DNA of 64,000 bases, taken from positions 1-64,000 of the forward strand of contig JAIUPH010000017.1 in assembly GCA_020161065.1 (NCBI GenBank), given 5' to 3'. Origin of the DNA: Pseudomonadota bacterium. GTDB lineage: Bacteria > Pseudomonadota > Gammaproteobacteria > Burkholderiales > Burkholderiaceae_C. A program made the translations under genes and the position numbers. The notes under the pieces were generated by a model that saw only the letters and a list, made by a program, of their open reading frames with translations, was not told where the DNA came from and searched no databases. Numbering within the stretch: position 1 is the first letter of the stretch; every line of letters starts with the position of its first letter. Below, piece after piece: positions 48,673 through 56,545 of the stretch.

Positions 48673-50241
48673 CTACTGCACCGACACTTCCCACAGCCGC
48701 GGCGTGCTGGCGAACCACGGCGCATAACCCTTGACCCGCCTGGCCAGGGCGCTGAAGTCGACGTTGTTGTAGAGCACGATGATCGGCACCTCGTCGATCT
48801 GCAGGCGGTGCAGCTCGTCGAACAGCTTCTGGCGCTCGGCCGGCGCCGTGACCTCGGTGGCCTTGTCCAGCAGCGCCTGCGCTTGCGGGCTGTCCCACAC
48901 CTTGCGGGGCTGCTTGGCCTTGGGGCCGACGATGGCCTCGTAGCCGAGCGCCGGGTCCAGCCGCGCCGAGTAGCTGAACGACTGCATCTGGTAGTTGCCC
49001 TTCTGGTAGCGCTCGAGCTGGGTTGCCCATTCGATGTTCTCGATCTCGACGTTCAGGCCCACCGCCTGCAGCATGGCCTGCGCGATCACCGAGACCTCGA
49101 AGCTCGGCACGATCGGCCGCTTGTTGGTCAGCATCCTGATCGGCTCGCCCTTGTAGCCGGCCTCGCGCAGCAGCCTGCGCGCCTTCTCCACGTCGTGCTT
49201 GAAGCCCTGCTTCTGCACCGCGGTGTAGTAGGCCGAGGCCGAGGGCACGACCGAGTTGTTGGGCACGCCCAGGCCGTCGGACACGGCCTGCACGATCTGC
49301 GCCGTGTCCAGCGCCGCGGCGATCGCCTGGCGCAGCGGTTTGCTGGCCAGCAGCGGGTCCTTGGTCTGCAGGATGATCGTGTGCATCTGCGCCGTCGGCC
49401 CGCTGACGACGCTCACCTTGCCGGTGGCCTTCAACTCGTTGACCTGCGAGGCGTCGATGTCGGCGATGTCGATCGCGCCCGACAGCAGCCCGGCCTTGAC
49501 GGTGGCCGCGTCGGGCACGTGCAGGAAGCGCAGCGTGGGCACCAGCGGCCGCTTGCCGCCGACCGTGCCGTTGGGCGGCCCGGGCAGCGGCTGGTAGGCG
49601 GCGAAGCGGCTCATGGTCACGAACTCGCCGCGGCGCCATTCCTCCAGCTTGAAGGGGCCGGTGCCGACGGGCTTGATCCAGGCGCCGTCGGCGCCCACCG
49701 AGTCCTTGTGCAGCACCGCGGTGCTGCCGCAGTCGAAGCGCGCCAGCGTGGCCAGGAACAGCGCGCTGGGCTTGTCGATCACCATCACGAAGGTCTCGGC
49801 ATCGGGCGCCTCGGCCTTCTCCACCTTGACCGCGCCGCGGCCGTCGAACTCCGAGGTGCAGCGCCACTGCGTCCTGGGGTCCATGTAGCGGTTCCAGCTC
49901 CACAGCACGTCGGCCGACGTCATCTCGGCGCCGTTGTGGAACTTCACGCCCTTGCGCAGCTTGAAGGTGTAGGTGCGGCCGTCGGGCGAGACCTGCACGC
50001 TGCGCGCCAGCATCGGCGCCGCCACGCCCTTGGCGTCGTAGCCGACCAGGCCTTCCACCATGTGCTGCGCGACGGCGTCGGTGTTGCCGTCGCGGTTGAC
50101 GCCGGGGTTGGTGCTGCGGATGTCCTGGTTCATCGCGTAGGTCAGCGTCTGCGCGGCGGCGCCGCCGGCGGCAGCGGCGCCCAGCGCGGCGGCGGCCAGC
50201 AGGCGGGCCGGAGTCGTCGGGCGGAGGCGGTTCGGGGTCAT
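48673..50241 (-). CDS. Peptide-binding periplasmic protein (SBP family 5)
   Basis: 522 residues from ATG 50241. A signal peptide (ARLLAAAALGAAAAGGAAAQ) is followed by the SBP_bac_5 fold, with TYTFKLRKGVKFHNGAEMTS and the PVGTGPFKLEEWRRGEFVTM region. It delivers peptide-like substrates to the adjacent DppBC-type permeases. The start overlaps the C45 hydrolase stop by 4 bp (ATGA), which ties it to that enzyme. Confidence 0.93.
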   Translation of the reverse strand: MTPNRLRPTTPARLLAAAALGAAAAGGAAAQTLTYAMNQDIRSTNPGVNRDGNTDAVAQHMVEGLVGYDAKGVAAPMLARSVQVSPDGRTYTFKLRKGVKFHNGAEMTSADVLWSWNRYMDPRTQWRCTSEFDGRGAVKVEKAEAPDAETFVMVIDKPSALFLATLARFDCGSTAVLHKDSVGADGAWIKPVGTGPFKLEEWRRGEFVTMSRFAAYQPLPGPPNGTVGGKRPLVPTLRFLHVPDAATVKAGLLSGAIDIADIDASQVNELKATGKVSVVSGPTAQMHTIILQTKDPLLASKPLRQAIAAALDTAQIVQAVSDGLGVPNNSVVPSASAYYTAVQKQGFKHDVEKARRLLREAGYKGEPIRMLTNKRPIVPSFEVSVIAQAMLQAVGLNVEIENIEWATQLERYQKGNYQMQSFSYSARLDPALGYEAIVGPKAKQPRKVWDSPQAQALLDKATEVTAPAERQKLFDELHRLQIDEVPIIVLYNNVDFSALARRVKGYAPWFASTPRLWEVSVQ

Positions 50242-51392
50242 TGGCTTTCCTTCATCGTTTGCGGCTCGGCGCCGAGGCTGTAGCGCGTGAAGACGCCGTT
50301 CAGCGCCGGCAGCGGCGCCACGTCCATCCAGCCGCTGGCGGGCTCCATCACGACCATCGCGACGGTGGCCGACAGGTCCTCGTGGCTGCCGGGGCGCGGC
50401 GGCCGGCACACCGAGTACGGGGTGCCGAAGCGGTCGAACAGCGCGCGCTTGAGGTCGTCGCTGCCCAGCCGGCTGCCGGCGGCCTGCAGCGCCTCGCGGA
50501 CGCGCAGCTCGCGGTAGTAGCTGTCGGGCGAATCGGCGATGCCGGTCTCGCGCAGCTTGGCCAGCGCCGCGGCGCTGGTGAAGTGGTTGGCGTGCACCAA
50601 CAACTGCTCGGCGGGCCAGAGCGCGAAGCTCTCGTCGGGCGCGCATTCGAGGTCGATCGCCACGCCGTCGGCGTGGCTGAGCATCATGTTGTTGGAGCAG
50701 GATTTCGGCGTCGTCGCCACGCAGCGGATCGCCAGCGCGAAGTGCTGCTGCTCCAGCACCTGGCGGCGGATCAGCGCCAGCGGCACGCCGGTCTGGCCGT
50801 AGTCGCGGTCGCTGCGCAGGTAGTTGGCGGTGATCGCGATGCCGGCGGCGTTGAAGCCGTTGCGCGCCAGGCCGCCGGCCTCGACGAAGGTGACGAAGTC
50901 GGGCCCGTCGTCGCGGCGTACGCGCAGCACGATCGCGGTCTCGGCGCACTCGGCGCGCCAGTCCCAGTTCTGGCCGTGGATCAGCCGGCCGTTTGCGCTG
51001 CGCCCGGGCAGGATCACGGCGCCGGTGCAGCCGTCGCGCGGCGCCAGCGCGGCGGCGGCGGCCGTGTCGGCCTGCGCCAGCTTGCGCGCCTGGGCGATGA
51101 CCTCGGTGCGCGCGTTGATCATCACCACCTGCTCGAAGGGCAGGCCGGCGCCGTCGGCGATGCCGCGCATCTCTTCGACGTAGTGGGCGCCGAAGGCCTC
51201 GATCTGTTCCGCGAAGGTGCGGATCAGCGCCTGGCCGCGCGCGCCGCCGAAGCCCAGCCGTTCAAGCGTGCCGTTATAGAGCGCGGCGCTGCGCCGCACC
51301 CGCGCGGCCACCGCGGCGCCGTGCTGGCGGCCGCGCTCGTACGGCGTGCCGCTGACGCTGACGAAAGGGAACGGGTCGGTCGAGAAGCTCAT
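50238..51392 (-). CDS. C45-type autoproteolytic acyltransferase/hydrolase
   Basis: 384 residues from ATG 51392. It resembles isopenicillin-N acyltransferase-like proteins: N-terminal GTPYERGRQHG, then the putative autoprocessing site DGCTGAVI, where Cys becomes the N-terminal nucleophile, and IHGQNWDW. Such Ntn-hydrolases cleave or transfer acyl groups on amides. It is in the same operon as a peptide importer and a GntR regulator, so its substrate is probably what the importer brings in. No signal peptide is visible, so it likely acts in the cytoplasm. Confidence 0.85.
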   Translation of the reverse strand: MSFSTDPFPFVSVSGTPYERGRQHGAAVAARVRRSAALYNGTLERLGFGGARGQALIRTFAEQIEAFGAHYVEEMRGIADGAGLPFEQVVMINARTEVIAQARKLAQADTAAAAALAPRDGCTGAVILPGRSANGRLIHGQNWDWRAECAETAIVLRVRRDDGPDFVTFVEAGGLARNGFNAAGIAITANYLRSDRDYGQTGVPLALIRRQVLEQQHFALAIRCVATTPKSCSNNMMLSHADGVAIDLECAPDESFALWPAEQLLVHANHFTSAAALAKLRETGIADSPDSYYRELRVREALQAAGSRLGSDDLKRALFDRFGTPYSVCRPPRPGSHEDLSATVAMVVMEPASGWMDVAPLPALNGVFTRYSLGAEPQTMKESQ

Positions 51393-51412
51393 CGCTCGGG
51401 TCCTTTGCAAGG

Positions 51413-52141
51413 TCAACGGGTCTTGCGCGCCAGCCGGGCGGCGGGCCCGATCGCGGCGGCCGCGCGCGCGGCGGATTCGGTCTGCTCGATGTGCTGGCGC
51501 AGCAGCTTCTGCAGCCGCGCGAGCTGGTGCGCCTCGATCGCGTCGACGATCGCGAAGTGCTCGCGGCTGGACTGCTCCATGCGCGCGCGCGTCTTCCACT
51601 GGAAGCTCGGCGCCGAGGGGCCGCGGCGGCGGATCTCCATGATCAGCCCGGCCAGCTCGCGGTTGCTGCACATCGCCAGCAGGCGGCGGTGGAAGGCGAT
51701 GTTGGCGTCGTACTGCTCGAACACGGTGCCGGCCAGCAGCAGCTCGTCGAAGCGCCTGGCCAGGCGGCGCAGCTCGCGCACGTCGGCCGGCGTGGCGCTG
51801 GCCTCGATCAGCTCGGCGGCGCGCAGCTCCAGCACGGTGCGGATGTCCTGCAGCTCGGCTTGCATGCGCGAGTCGGCCTCGTAGACGTGATAACCGCGGT
51901 TGTGAACGTGCTCGACCAGCCGGTTGGCGACCAGGCGGTCGAGCGCGCGGCGCAGCTCCATGCGGGTGCAGGCGTAGCGCGCCTCCAGGTCGACCTGCTT
52001 GAGCCAGGTGCCGGGGCCGAAGGCGCCGGACTGGATGTCGAGCGCGATGCGGTTGACCAGCTCGTCCAGCGGCAGCTTGGGCGCGGGCTCGGCGGCAGTG
52101 ACGGCGGGGGTGGCGGTGGCGGAAGCCCGGGCGGACGGCAT
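51413..52141 (-). CDS. GntR-family regulator (FadR subfamily)
   Basis: 242 residues. The winged-helix GntR domain (about 25-95) includes GTWLKQVDLEARYACTRMEL and LVEHVHNRGYHVYEA. The C-terminal all-helical FCD domain has the metal-site pattern in DANIAFHRRLLAMCSNREL and HFAIVDAIEAHQ. It is the first gene of the peptide-uptake operon (20 bp before the C45 gene) and probably controls it. A 12 bp palindrome overlaps its promoter. Confidence 0.9.
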   Translation of the reverse strand: MPSARASATATPAVTAAEPAPKLPLDELVNRIALDIQSGAFGPGTWLKQVDLEARYACTRMELRRALDRLVANRLVEHVHNRGYHVYEADSRMQAELQDIRTVLELRAAELIEASATPADVRELRRLARRFDELLLAGTVFEQYDANIAFHRRLLAMCSNRELAGLIMEIRRRGPSAPSFQWKTRARMEQSSREHFAIVDAIEAHQLARLQKLLRQHIEQTESAARAAAAIGPAARLARKTR

Positions 52142-52155
52142 GGCACGGCATCAAA

Positions 52156-52196
52156 ATTGGCGCCAATAATAGTGCCTATCGGGCGGCGGCGGTCAA
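52156..52196 (-). promoter_or_regulatory. Promoter and operator of the GntR operon
   Basis: On the minus strand, TTGACC (plus 52191-52196) and TATTAT (plus 52166-52171) are 19 nt apart. The perfect 12 bp palindrome ATTGGCGCCAAT (52156-52167) overlaps the -10 end and start site, a typical place for a repressor operator. Confidence 0.6.
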
Positions 52197-52230
52197 GCCG
52201 CGGGGCGCCCGGTCCACCCAGGAGAACCCT

Positions 52231-53100
52231 ATGCTCGCCCGCCCTGACGATCCGCCCGCGGCCCGCCGCCGCCAGATGTACGAACGCGGCGCGACGCCGG
52301 TGTTCGCCTGCCGCGCCGACCCGCGCTTCGGCTACTGCCTGTACGTGCCGCCGGGCTTCGACGACGACCCCGCCGGCCACGCGCTGGTGGTGGCGATGCA
52401 CGGCTCGGGCCGCACGATGCAGACCTACCGCGACCGCTTCGCCGCCTTCGGCCGCTACCGGCGCTGCGTGATCCTGGCGCCGCTGTTCCCGGTGGGGCCG
52501 CTGGGCGACGGCAACGCGCACGGCTTCAAGCTGCTGCAGGAAGGCGAGCTGCGCTACGACCGGCTGCTGCTGGCGATGGTCGACGAGGCCGGCGCGCTGC
52601 TGGGCACGCGCTTCGGCCGCTTCCTGCTGTTCGGCTATTCGGGCGGCGGACACTTCGCGCACCGCTTCTTCTACCTGCATCCCGAGCGGCTGCACGCGGT
52701 GTCGATCGGCGCGCCGGGCGCGGTGACGCTGCTCGACGACGGCCGCGACTGGTGGGTGGGCACGCGCGACCTGCAGCAGCGCTTCGGCCGCGCCATCGAC
52801 CTGGATGCGATGCGCGCGGTGCGCGTGCAGCTCGTCGTCGGCGCCGCCGACCTCGAAACCTGGGAGATCCACTACCCGGCCGACAGCGTGCAGTACATGC
52901 CCGGCATCAACGACAGCGGCCGCACGCGCATCGAGCGGCTGGCCGCGCTGCGCCGCAGCCTGGAAGGCCACGGCATCGCCTGCCGGCACGACGTGGTGCC
53001 CAACGTCGCGCACGACGGCGTGCAGGTGCTGCCGCAGGTGGAGGACTTCTTCGAGCAGGTGCTGGGCACCCTGCGCGAGTCGGCACAATCTCCGCCATGA
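52231..53100 (+). CDS. Alpha/beta hydrolase, polyhydroxybutyrate-depolymerase-like
   Basis: 289 residues, with GGAGAA just upstream of the ATG. The alpha/beta fold shows LVVAMHGSGRTMQTYRDRFA (oxyanion loop), the nucleophile elbow GYSGGGHFAHRF and a C-terminal His in VPNVAHDGVQ. No signal peptide is seen, so it probably acts inside the cell. It is divergent from the GntR operon and may share its control region. The stop overlaps the oxyR start as ATGA. The substrate is uncertain. Confidence 0.8.
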   Translation: MLARPDDPPAARRRQMYERGATPVFACRADPRFGYCLYVPPGFDDDPAGHALVVAMHGSGRTMQTYRDRFAAFGRYRRCVILAPLFPVGPLGDGNAHGFKLLQEGELRYDRLLLAMVDEAGALLGTRFGRFLLFGYSGGGHFAHRFFYLHPERLHAVSIGAPGAVTLLDDGRDWWVGTRDLQQRFGRAIDLDAMRAVRVQLVVGAADLETWEIHYPADSVQYMPGINDSGRTRIERLAALRRSLEGHGIACRHDVVPNVAHDGVQVLPQVEDFFEQVLGTLRESAQSPP

Positions 53101-54017
53101 CGCTGACCGAGCTGAAGTACATCGTCGCCGTGGCGCGCGAGCGCCACTTCGGCCGCGCGGCCGAGGCCTGCTTCGTCAGCCAGCCGACGCTGAGCGTGGC
53201 GATCAAGAAGCTCGAAGAAGAGCTCGACGTCAAGATCTTCGAGCGCGGGGCCACCGAGGTGACGGTGACGCCGCTGGGCGAGGAGATCGTGCGCCAGGCG
53301 CAGCAGGTGATCGAGCAGGCGGCGTCGATCAAGGAGATCGCCAAGCGCGGCAAGGACCCGGTGAGCGGCCCGCTGCGCCTGGGCATCATCTACACCATCG
53401 GGCCCTATTTGCTGCCCGACCTGGTGAAGAACGCGATCGAGCGCGTGCCGCAGATGCCGCTGATGCTGCAGGAGAACTTCACCGCGCGGCTGCTGGAGAT
53501 GCTGCGCACCGGCGAGCTGGACTGCGCCATCATGGCCGAGCCCTTTCCCGACACCGGGCTGGCCGTGGCGCCGCTGTACGACGAGCCCTTCATGGCCGCG
53601 GTGCCGGTGGGCCACCCGCTGGCCAAGCGCAAGAACATCAGCGCCGAGGAGCTGAAGAACGAGACCATGCTGCTGCTGGGCACCGGCCATTGCTTCCGCG
53701 ACCACGTGCTCGAGGTCTGCCCCGAGTACGCGCGCTTCTCGTCCAATGCCGAGGGCATCCGCAAGAGCTTCGAGGGCAGCTCGCTGGAGACCATCAAGTA
53801 CATGGTGTCGTCGGGCATGGGCGTCACCGTGGTGCCGCAGTTGAGCGTGCCCAAGGACCGGCAGCCGCACATCCGCTACATCCCCTTCGCCGACCCCGTG
53901 CCCACGCGCCGCGTGGTGCTGGCCTGGCGCCGCACCTTCACGCGCTACGAAGCGATCGCGGCGCTGCGCAATGCGATCTATGCGTGTACGTTGCCGGGCG
54001 TGACCCGGCTGTCGTAG
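53097..54017 (+). CDS. oxyR: Peroxide-sensing LysR-type regulator OxyR
   Basis: 306 residues from ATG 53097. The LysR HTH is at 1-60 (LTELKYIVAVARERHFGRAA). Redox cysteines Cys199 and Cys208 in GTGHCFRDHVLEVC match E. coli OxyR numbering exactly. It activates peroxide defence genes on disulphide formation. The start overlaps the hydrolase stop, and the stop directly abuts that of the convergent glycosylase gene. No catalase or ahpC gene is adjacent. Confidence 0.96.
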   Translation: MTLTELKYIVAVARERHFGRAAEACFVSQPTLSVAIKKLEEELDVKIFERGATEVTVTPLGEEIVRQAQQVIEQAASIKEIAKRGKDPVSGPLRLGIIYTIGPYLLPDLVKNAIERVPQMPLMLQENFTARLLEMLRTGELDCAIMAEPFPDTGLAVAPLYDEPFMAAVPVGHPLAKRKNISAEELKNETMLLLGTGHCFRDHVLEVCPEYARFSSNAEGIRKSFEGSSLETIKYMVSSGMGVTVVPQLSVPKDRQPHIRYIPFADPVPTRRVVLAWRRTFTRYEAIAALRNAIYACTLPGVTRLS

Positions 54018-54899
54018 CTACAGGTCGTCGATCGACTTCGGCCAGCTCGCCTTCAGCAGCCGCGACAGCGCGCGGTCGGCCAGCAGCTTGCCGCCGGTCT
54101 GGCAGCGCGCGCAGTAGTTCGATTCGTTGTCGGCATGCACGATGCGCTGCACCGGCGCGCCGCACACCGGGCAGGGCTGGCCGTAGCGGCCGTGCACGGC
54201 CATCTGCGGGTGGAAGGCGGTCACCTTCTGCGGCCAGTCGCCGGCCTCGGCGCCGAGGCGCTGCGTCCATTCGCTCAGCACCGCTTGCACGGCGGCGTGC
54301 AGGCGCTCGACATCGGCGTCGGCCATCGCTTTCGTCAACAGCACCGGCGACAGCTTCGCGCGGTGCAGGATCTCGTCGCTGTAGGCGTTGCCGATGCCGG
54401 CAAACAACTGCGGCATGGTCAGCGCGCGTTTCAGCGTGTGGTTCTCCTGCCGCAGCCGCGCCGCGAAGTCGGCCACGCTGCAGCCCAGCGGCTCCAGCCC
54501 GCCGGGGTCGGCGGCCTGCAGCGCGGCGCGGTCGGCCAGCAGGTGGATGGAGGCCCGCCGCTGCGTGCCGGCCTCGGTCAGCACCAGCAGCCCGTCGTCG
54601 AACTCGAACGCCGCCAGCGACAGCTTGCCGCCCGGCGGTTTGCTGCCCGGCGGCAGCCAGCGCAGCCGGCCGGCGATCATCAAATGGATGACCAGGAAGC
54701 TGCCGTTCGCCAGCGCCAGCACGATGCGCTTGCCCAGGCGCTCGACGCCGCTCACCACCTGGCCTTCGGCGCTGGCGATCGGCGGCACCGCCGTGCGCAG
54801 CACGAAGGGATTGAGGATGCGCACGCGCTGCAGCGTGCGGCCCTGCACCTTGGCCTGCAGGCGGTCGATGTAGACGGCGAGGTCGGGCAGCTCGGGCAT
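54018..54899 (-). CDS. Fpg/Nei-family DNA glycosylase
   Basis: 293 residues. The catalytic N-terminus is MPELPDL (Pro2, Glu3). The helix-two-turn-helix region is LFAGIGNAYSDEILHRAKLS. The C-terminal zinc finger (CPVCGAPVQRIVHADNESNY followed by CARC) has all four Cys. It removes oxidised bases by base excision repair. MPELPDL and LNPFVLRT differ from classical MutM, so it may be an additional Nei-like enzyme and not the housekeeping MutM. It is convergent with oxyR. Confidence 0.9.
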   Translation of the reverse strand: MPELPDLAVYIDRLQAKVQGRTLQRVRILNPFVLRTAVPPIASAEGQVVSGVERLGKRIVLALANGSFLVIHLMIAGRLRWLPPGSKPPGGKLSLAAFEFDDGLLVLTEAGTQRRASIHLLADRAALQAADPGGLEPLGCSVADFAARLRQENHTLKRALTMPQLFAGIGNAYSDEILHRAKLSPVLLTKAMADADVERLHAAVQAVLSEWTQRLGAEAGDWPQKVTAFHPQMAVHGRYGQPCPVCGAPVQRIVHADNESNYCARCQTGGKLLADRALSRLLKASWPKSIDDL

Positions 54900-54928
54900 C
54901 GCAGCGCGCAGTCTGCCTCAGCTTGCCG

Positions 54929-55366
54929 TCAGTTCAAGGGATGGTCGTAGCGGATGAAGCCCTTGAACTGCGCCACGCGGTCGTACAGCGTGCGCGCGCT
55001 GCGGTTGGTCTCCTGCGTCAGCCAGTACAGCCGCGTGGCGCCGCCTTCGCGCGCGGCCTGGGCCACCTGCTCGATCAGCGCGCGCGCCACGCCGCGGCCG
55101 CGCGCCGCCTCGTCGGTGAACAAGTCCTGCAGGTAGCACTGGCGCTGCGTCCAGGTGCTGGTGTGGAACAGGTAGTGGACGATGCCGACGAGGCGGCCGT
55201 CGACATGCGCACCCAGGCCCTGCACGCCGTCGGCGGCGCGCAGGCGGCGCCAGGCCTCGTCGTACTCGGCCGCCGTCGTCGGCGTGTTGTAGAAGCGCTT
55301 GTAGCCCTCGGCCAGGCGGCCCCAGGCGGCGCGGTCTTCATCGCGCAATGGCTGGATGGTGATCAT
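54929..55366 (-). CDS. GNAT acetyltransferase
   Basis: 145 residues. The acetyl-CoA-binding motif is CYLQDLFTDEAARGRGVARA, followed by ALIEQVAQAAREGGATRLYW and a C-terminal TLYDRVAQFKGFIRYDHPL. This matches small GNAT acetyltransferases, possibly acting on amines. The start overlaps the PaiB-like gene by 4 bp (ATGA). In Bacillus, PaiA (a GNAT) and PaiB are also paired, which makes polyamine acetylation a reasonable guess. Confidence 0.88.
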   Translation of the reverse strand: MITIQPLRDEDRAAWGRLAEGYKRFYNTPTTAAEYDEAWRRLRAADGVQGLGAHVDGRLVGIVHYLFHTSTWTQRQCYLQDLFTDEAARGRGVARALIEQVAQAAREGGATRLYWLTQETNRSARTLYDRVAQFKGFIRYDHPLN

Positions 55367-55995
55367 CGCGGGGCATGCGCCTGCATCCAGGCGGCCAGCG
55401 GCTGCTGCTCGTCGCCAGCCTGTTGCCGCAGGCCGGCGACCACGGCGGCCACGTCGGCGGCGCCGCGGTTCTGGCTGAGCTTGAACTTGGCTTCCCAGCG
55501 CTGCACCGGGATCTCGATGCCGACGATGGCGCGCAGCATCTGCTCGACATAGTCGGCCGGCGCGTCGCCCACCGCCCAGGGATGCGGCTGCGCGGCCTCG
55601 TGCTCATCGGTGAGCGCGCTCACGATGGCCAGCAGCCCCTCGCGGTCGTCCACGATGCGCGGCGTGCCGTGCGCGTGCACGACGGCGTAGTTCCAGGTCG
55701 GCACCACCTTGCCGTGCTCGCGCTTGGCCGGGTACCAGTTGGGCGAGACGTAGCCGTCGGCCGCGCGAAAGGCCAGCACGCTGGGCGCCGGCGTGCGCCA
55801 CACCGGGTTGGCGCGCGCGACGTGGCCGACCAGCGTACCCTGCTCGCCGCGCGTGGCATCCAGCCGGAACGGCACGTGGTTGACGACCGGCAGCCCGTCG
55901 GCGCCCACGGTGGCCCAGGTGGCCAGCGGATGGCGCCGCAGCAGCTCGTGCAGCGCGGCGCGGTCGGTGATCTCGAAATGCTTGGGCAGGTACAT
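55363..55995 (-). CDS. FMN-binding PaiB-like protein
   Basis: 210 residues. It begins MYLPKHFEITDRAALHELLR as in PaiB/FMN_bind_2 proteins, with VVNHVPFRLD, YVSPNWYPAKREHGKVVPTW and QRWEAKFKLSQNR. These split-barrel proteins bind flavin and are often called negative regulators, though enzymatic roles are likely. It forms an operon with the GNAT gene and lies 4 bp after the OsmC-like gene. Confidence 0.9.
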   Translation of the reverse strand: MYLPKHFEITDRAALHELLRRHPLATWATVGADGLPVVNHVPFRLDATRGEQGTLVGHVARANPVWRTPAPSVLAFRAADGYVSPNWYPAKREHGKVVPTWNYAVVHAHGTPRIVDDREGLLAIVSALTDEHEAAQPHPWAVGDAPADYVEQMLRAIVGIEIPVQRWEAKFKLSQNRGAADVAAVVAGLRQQAGDEQQPLAAWMQAHAPR

Positions 55996-55999
55996 GGCG

Positions 56000-56473
56000 T
56001 CAGTCGACCAGGGTGGGTTGGCAGCGCACTTCGCAGGCCACCGAGTTGGCGATGTAGCACTGCTCGTGCGCCTCGTGGTGCAGCGCCTCGTGCTCGGCCG
56101 CGCTCGGCCGCCGCGGGCCGCTGAAGCGCACCGCAGGGCGCAGCGTCACGGCGGTGATGGCGATGCGGCCGGCCGCGTTGCGCGCCATCGTGCCGGCCGC
56201 GGCGTCGGCGTAGTCGTCGACCACGTAGCCGGACTTGGCCGCGAGATGCAGAAACCACAGCAGGTGGCAGCTTGACAGCGCGGCGACGAAGGCCTCTTCG
56301 GGGTCCACCGCCGCCGGGTCGGAATGCGGCAGCGGCACCGACTGCGGCGACGACGAGCCCGCCACCACCGCGCCGCCGTCGAAAGCCCAGTCGTGGCGGC
56401 GGTGGTAGCGGTTGTCGACGAAGGGTTCGCCGGGCCGGCGCTGCCAGCGCAAGGTGGCGGTGTGGTCTGACAT
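56000..56473 (-). CDS. OsmC-family peroxide-resistance protein
   Basis: 157 residues. The two conserved Cys of OsmC/Ohr proteins are present in AALSSCHLLWFLHLAAKSGY and HEQCYIANSV. These proteins reduce organic hydroperoxides through the thiol pair. It is the first gene of the OsmC-PaiB-GNAT operon and is divergent from the MocR regulator gene, 72 bp apart. Confidence 0.9.
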   Translation of the reverse strand: MSDHTATLRWQRRPGEPFVDNRYHRRHDWAFDGGAVVAGSSSPQSVPLPHSDPAAVDPEEAFVAALSSCHLLWFLHLAAKSGYVVDDYADAAAGTMARNAAGRIAITAVTLRPAVRFSGPRRPSAAEHEALHHEAHEQCYIANSVACEVRCQPTLVD

Positions 56474-56545
56474 GGCGGATCCAGCGCGGTTTCAATGGCT
56501 CCGCAAGATAGCGCAAGATCGGGCCGGTGAAGGAGCCAATTGAGC

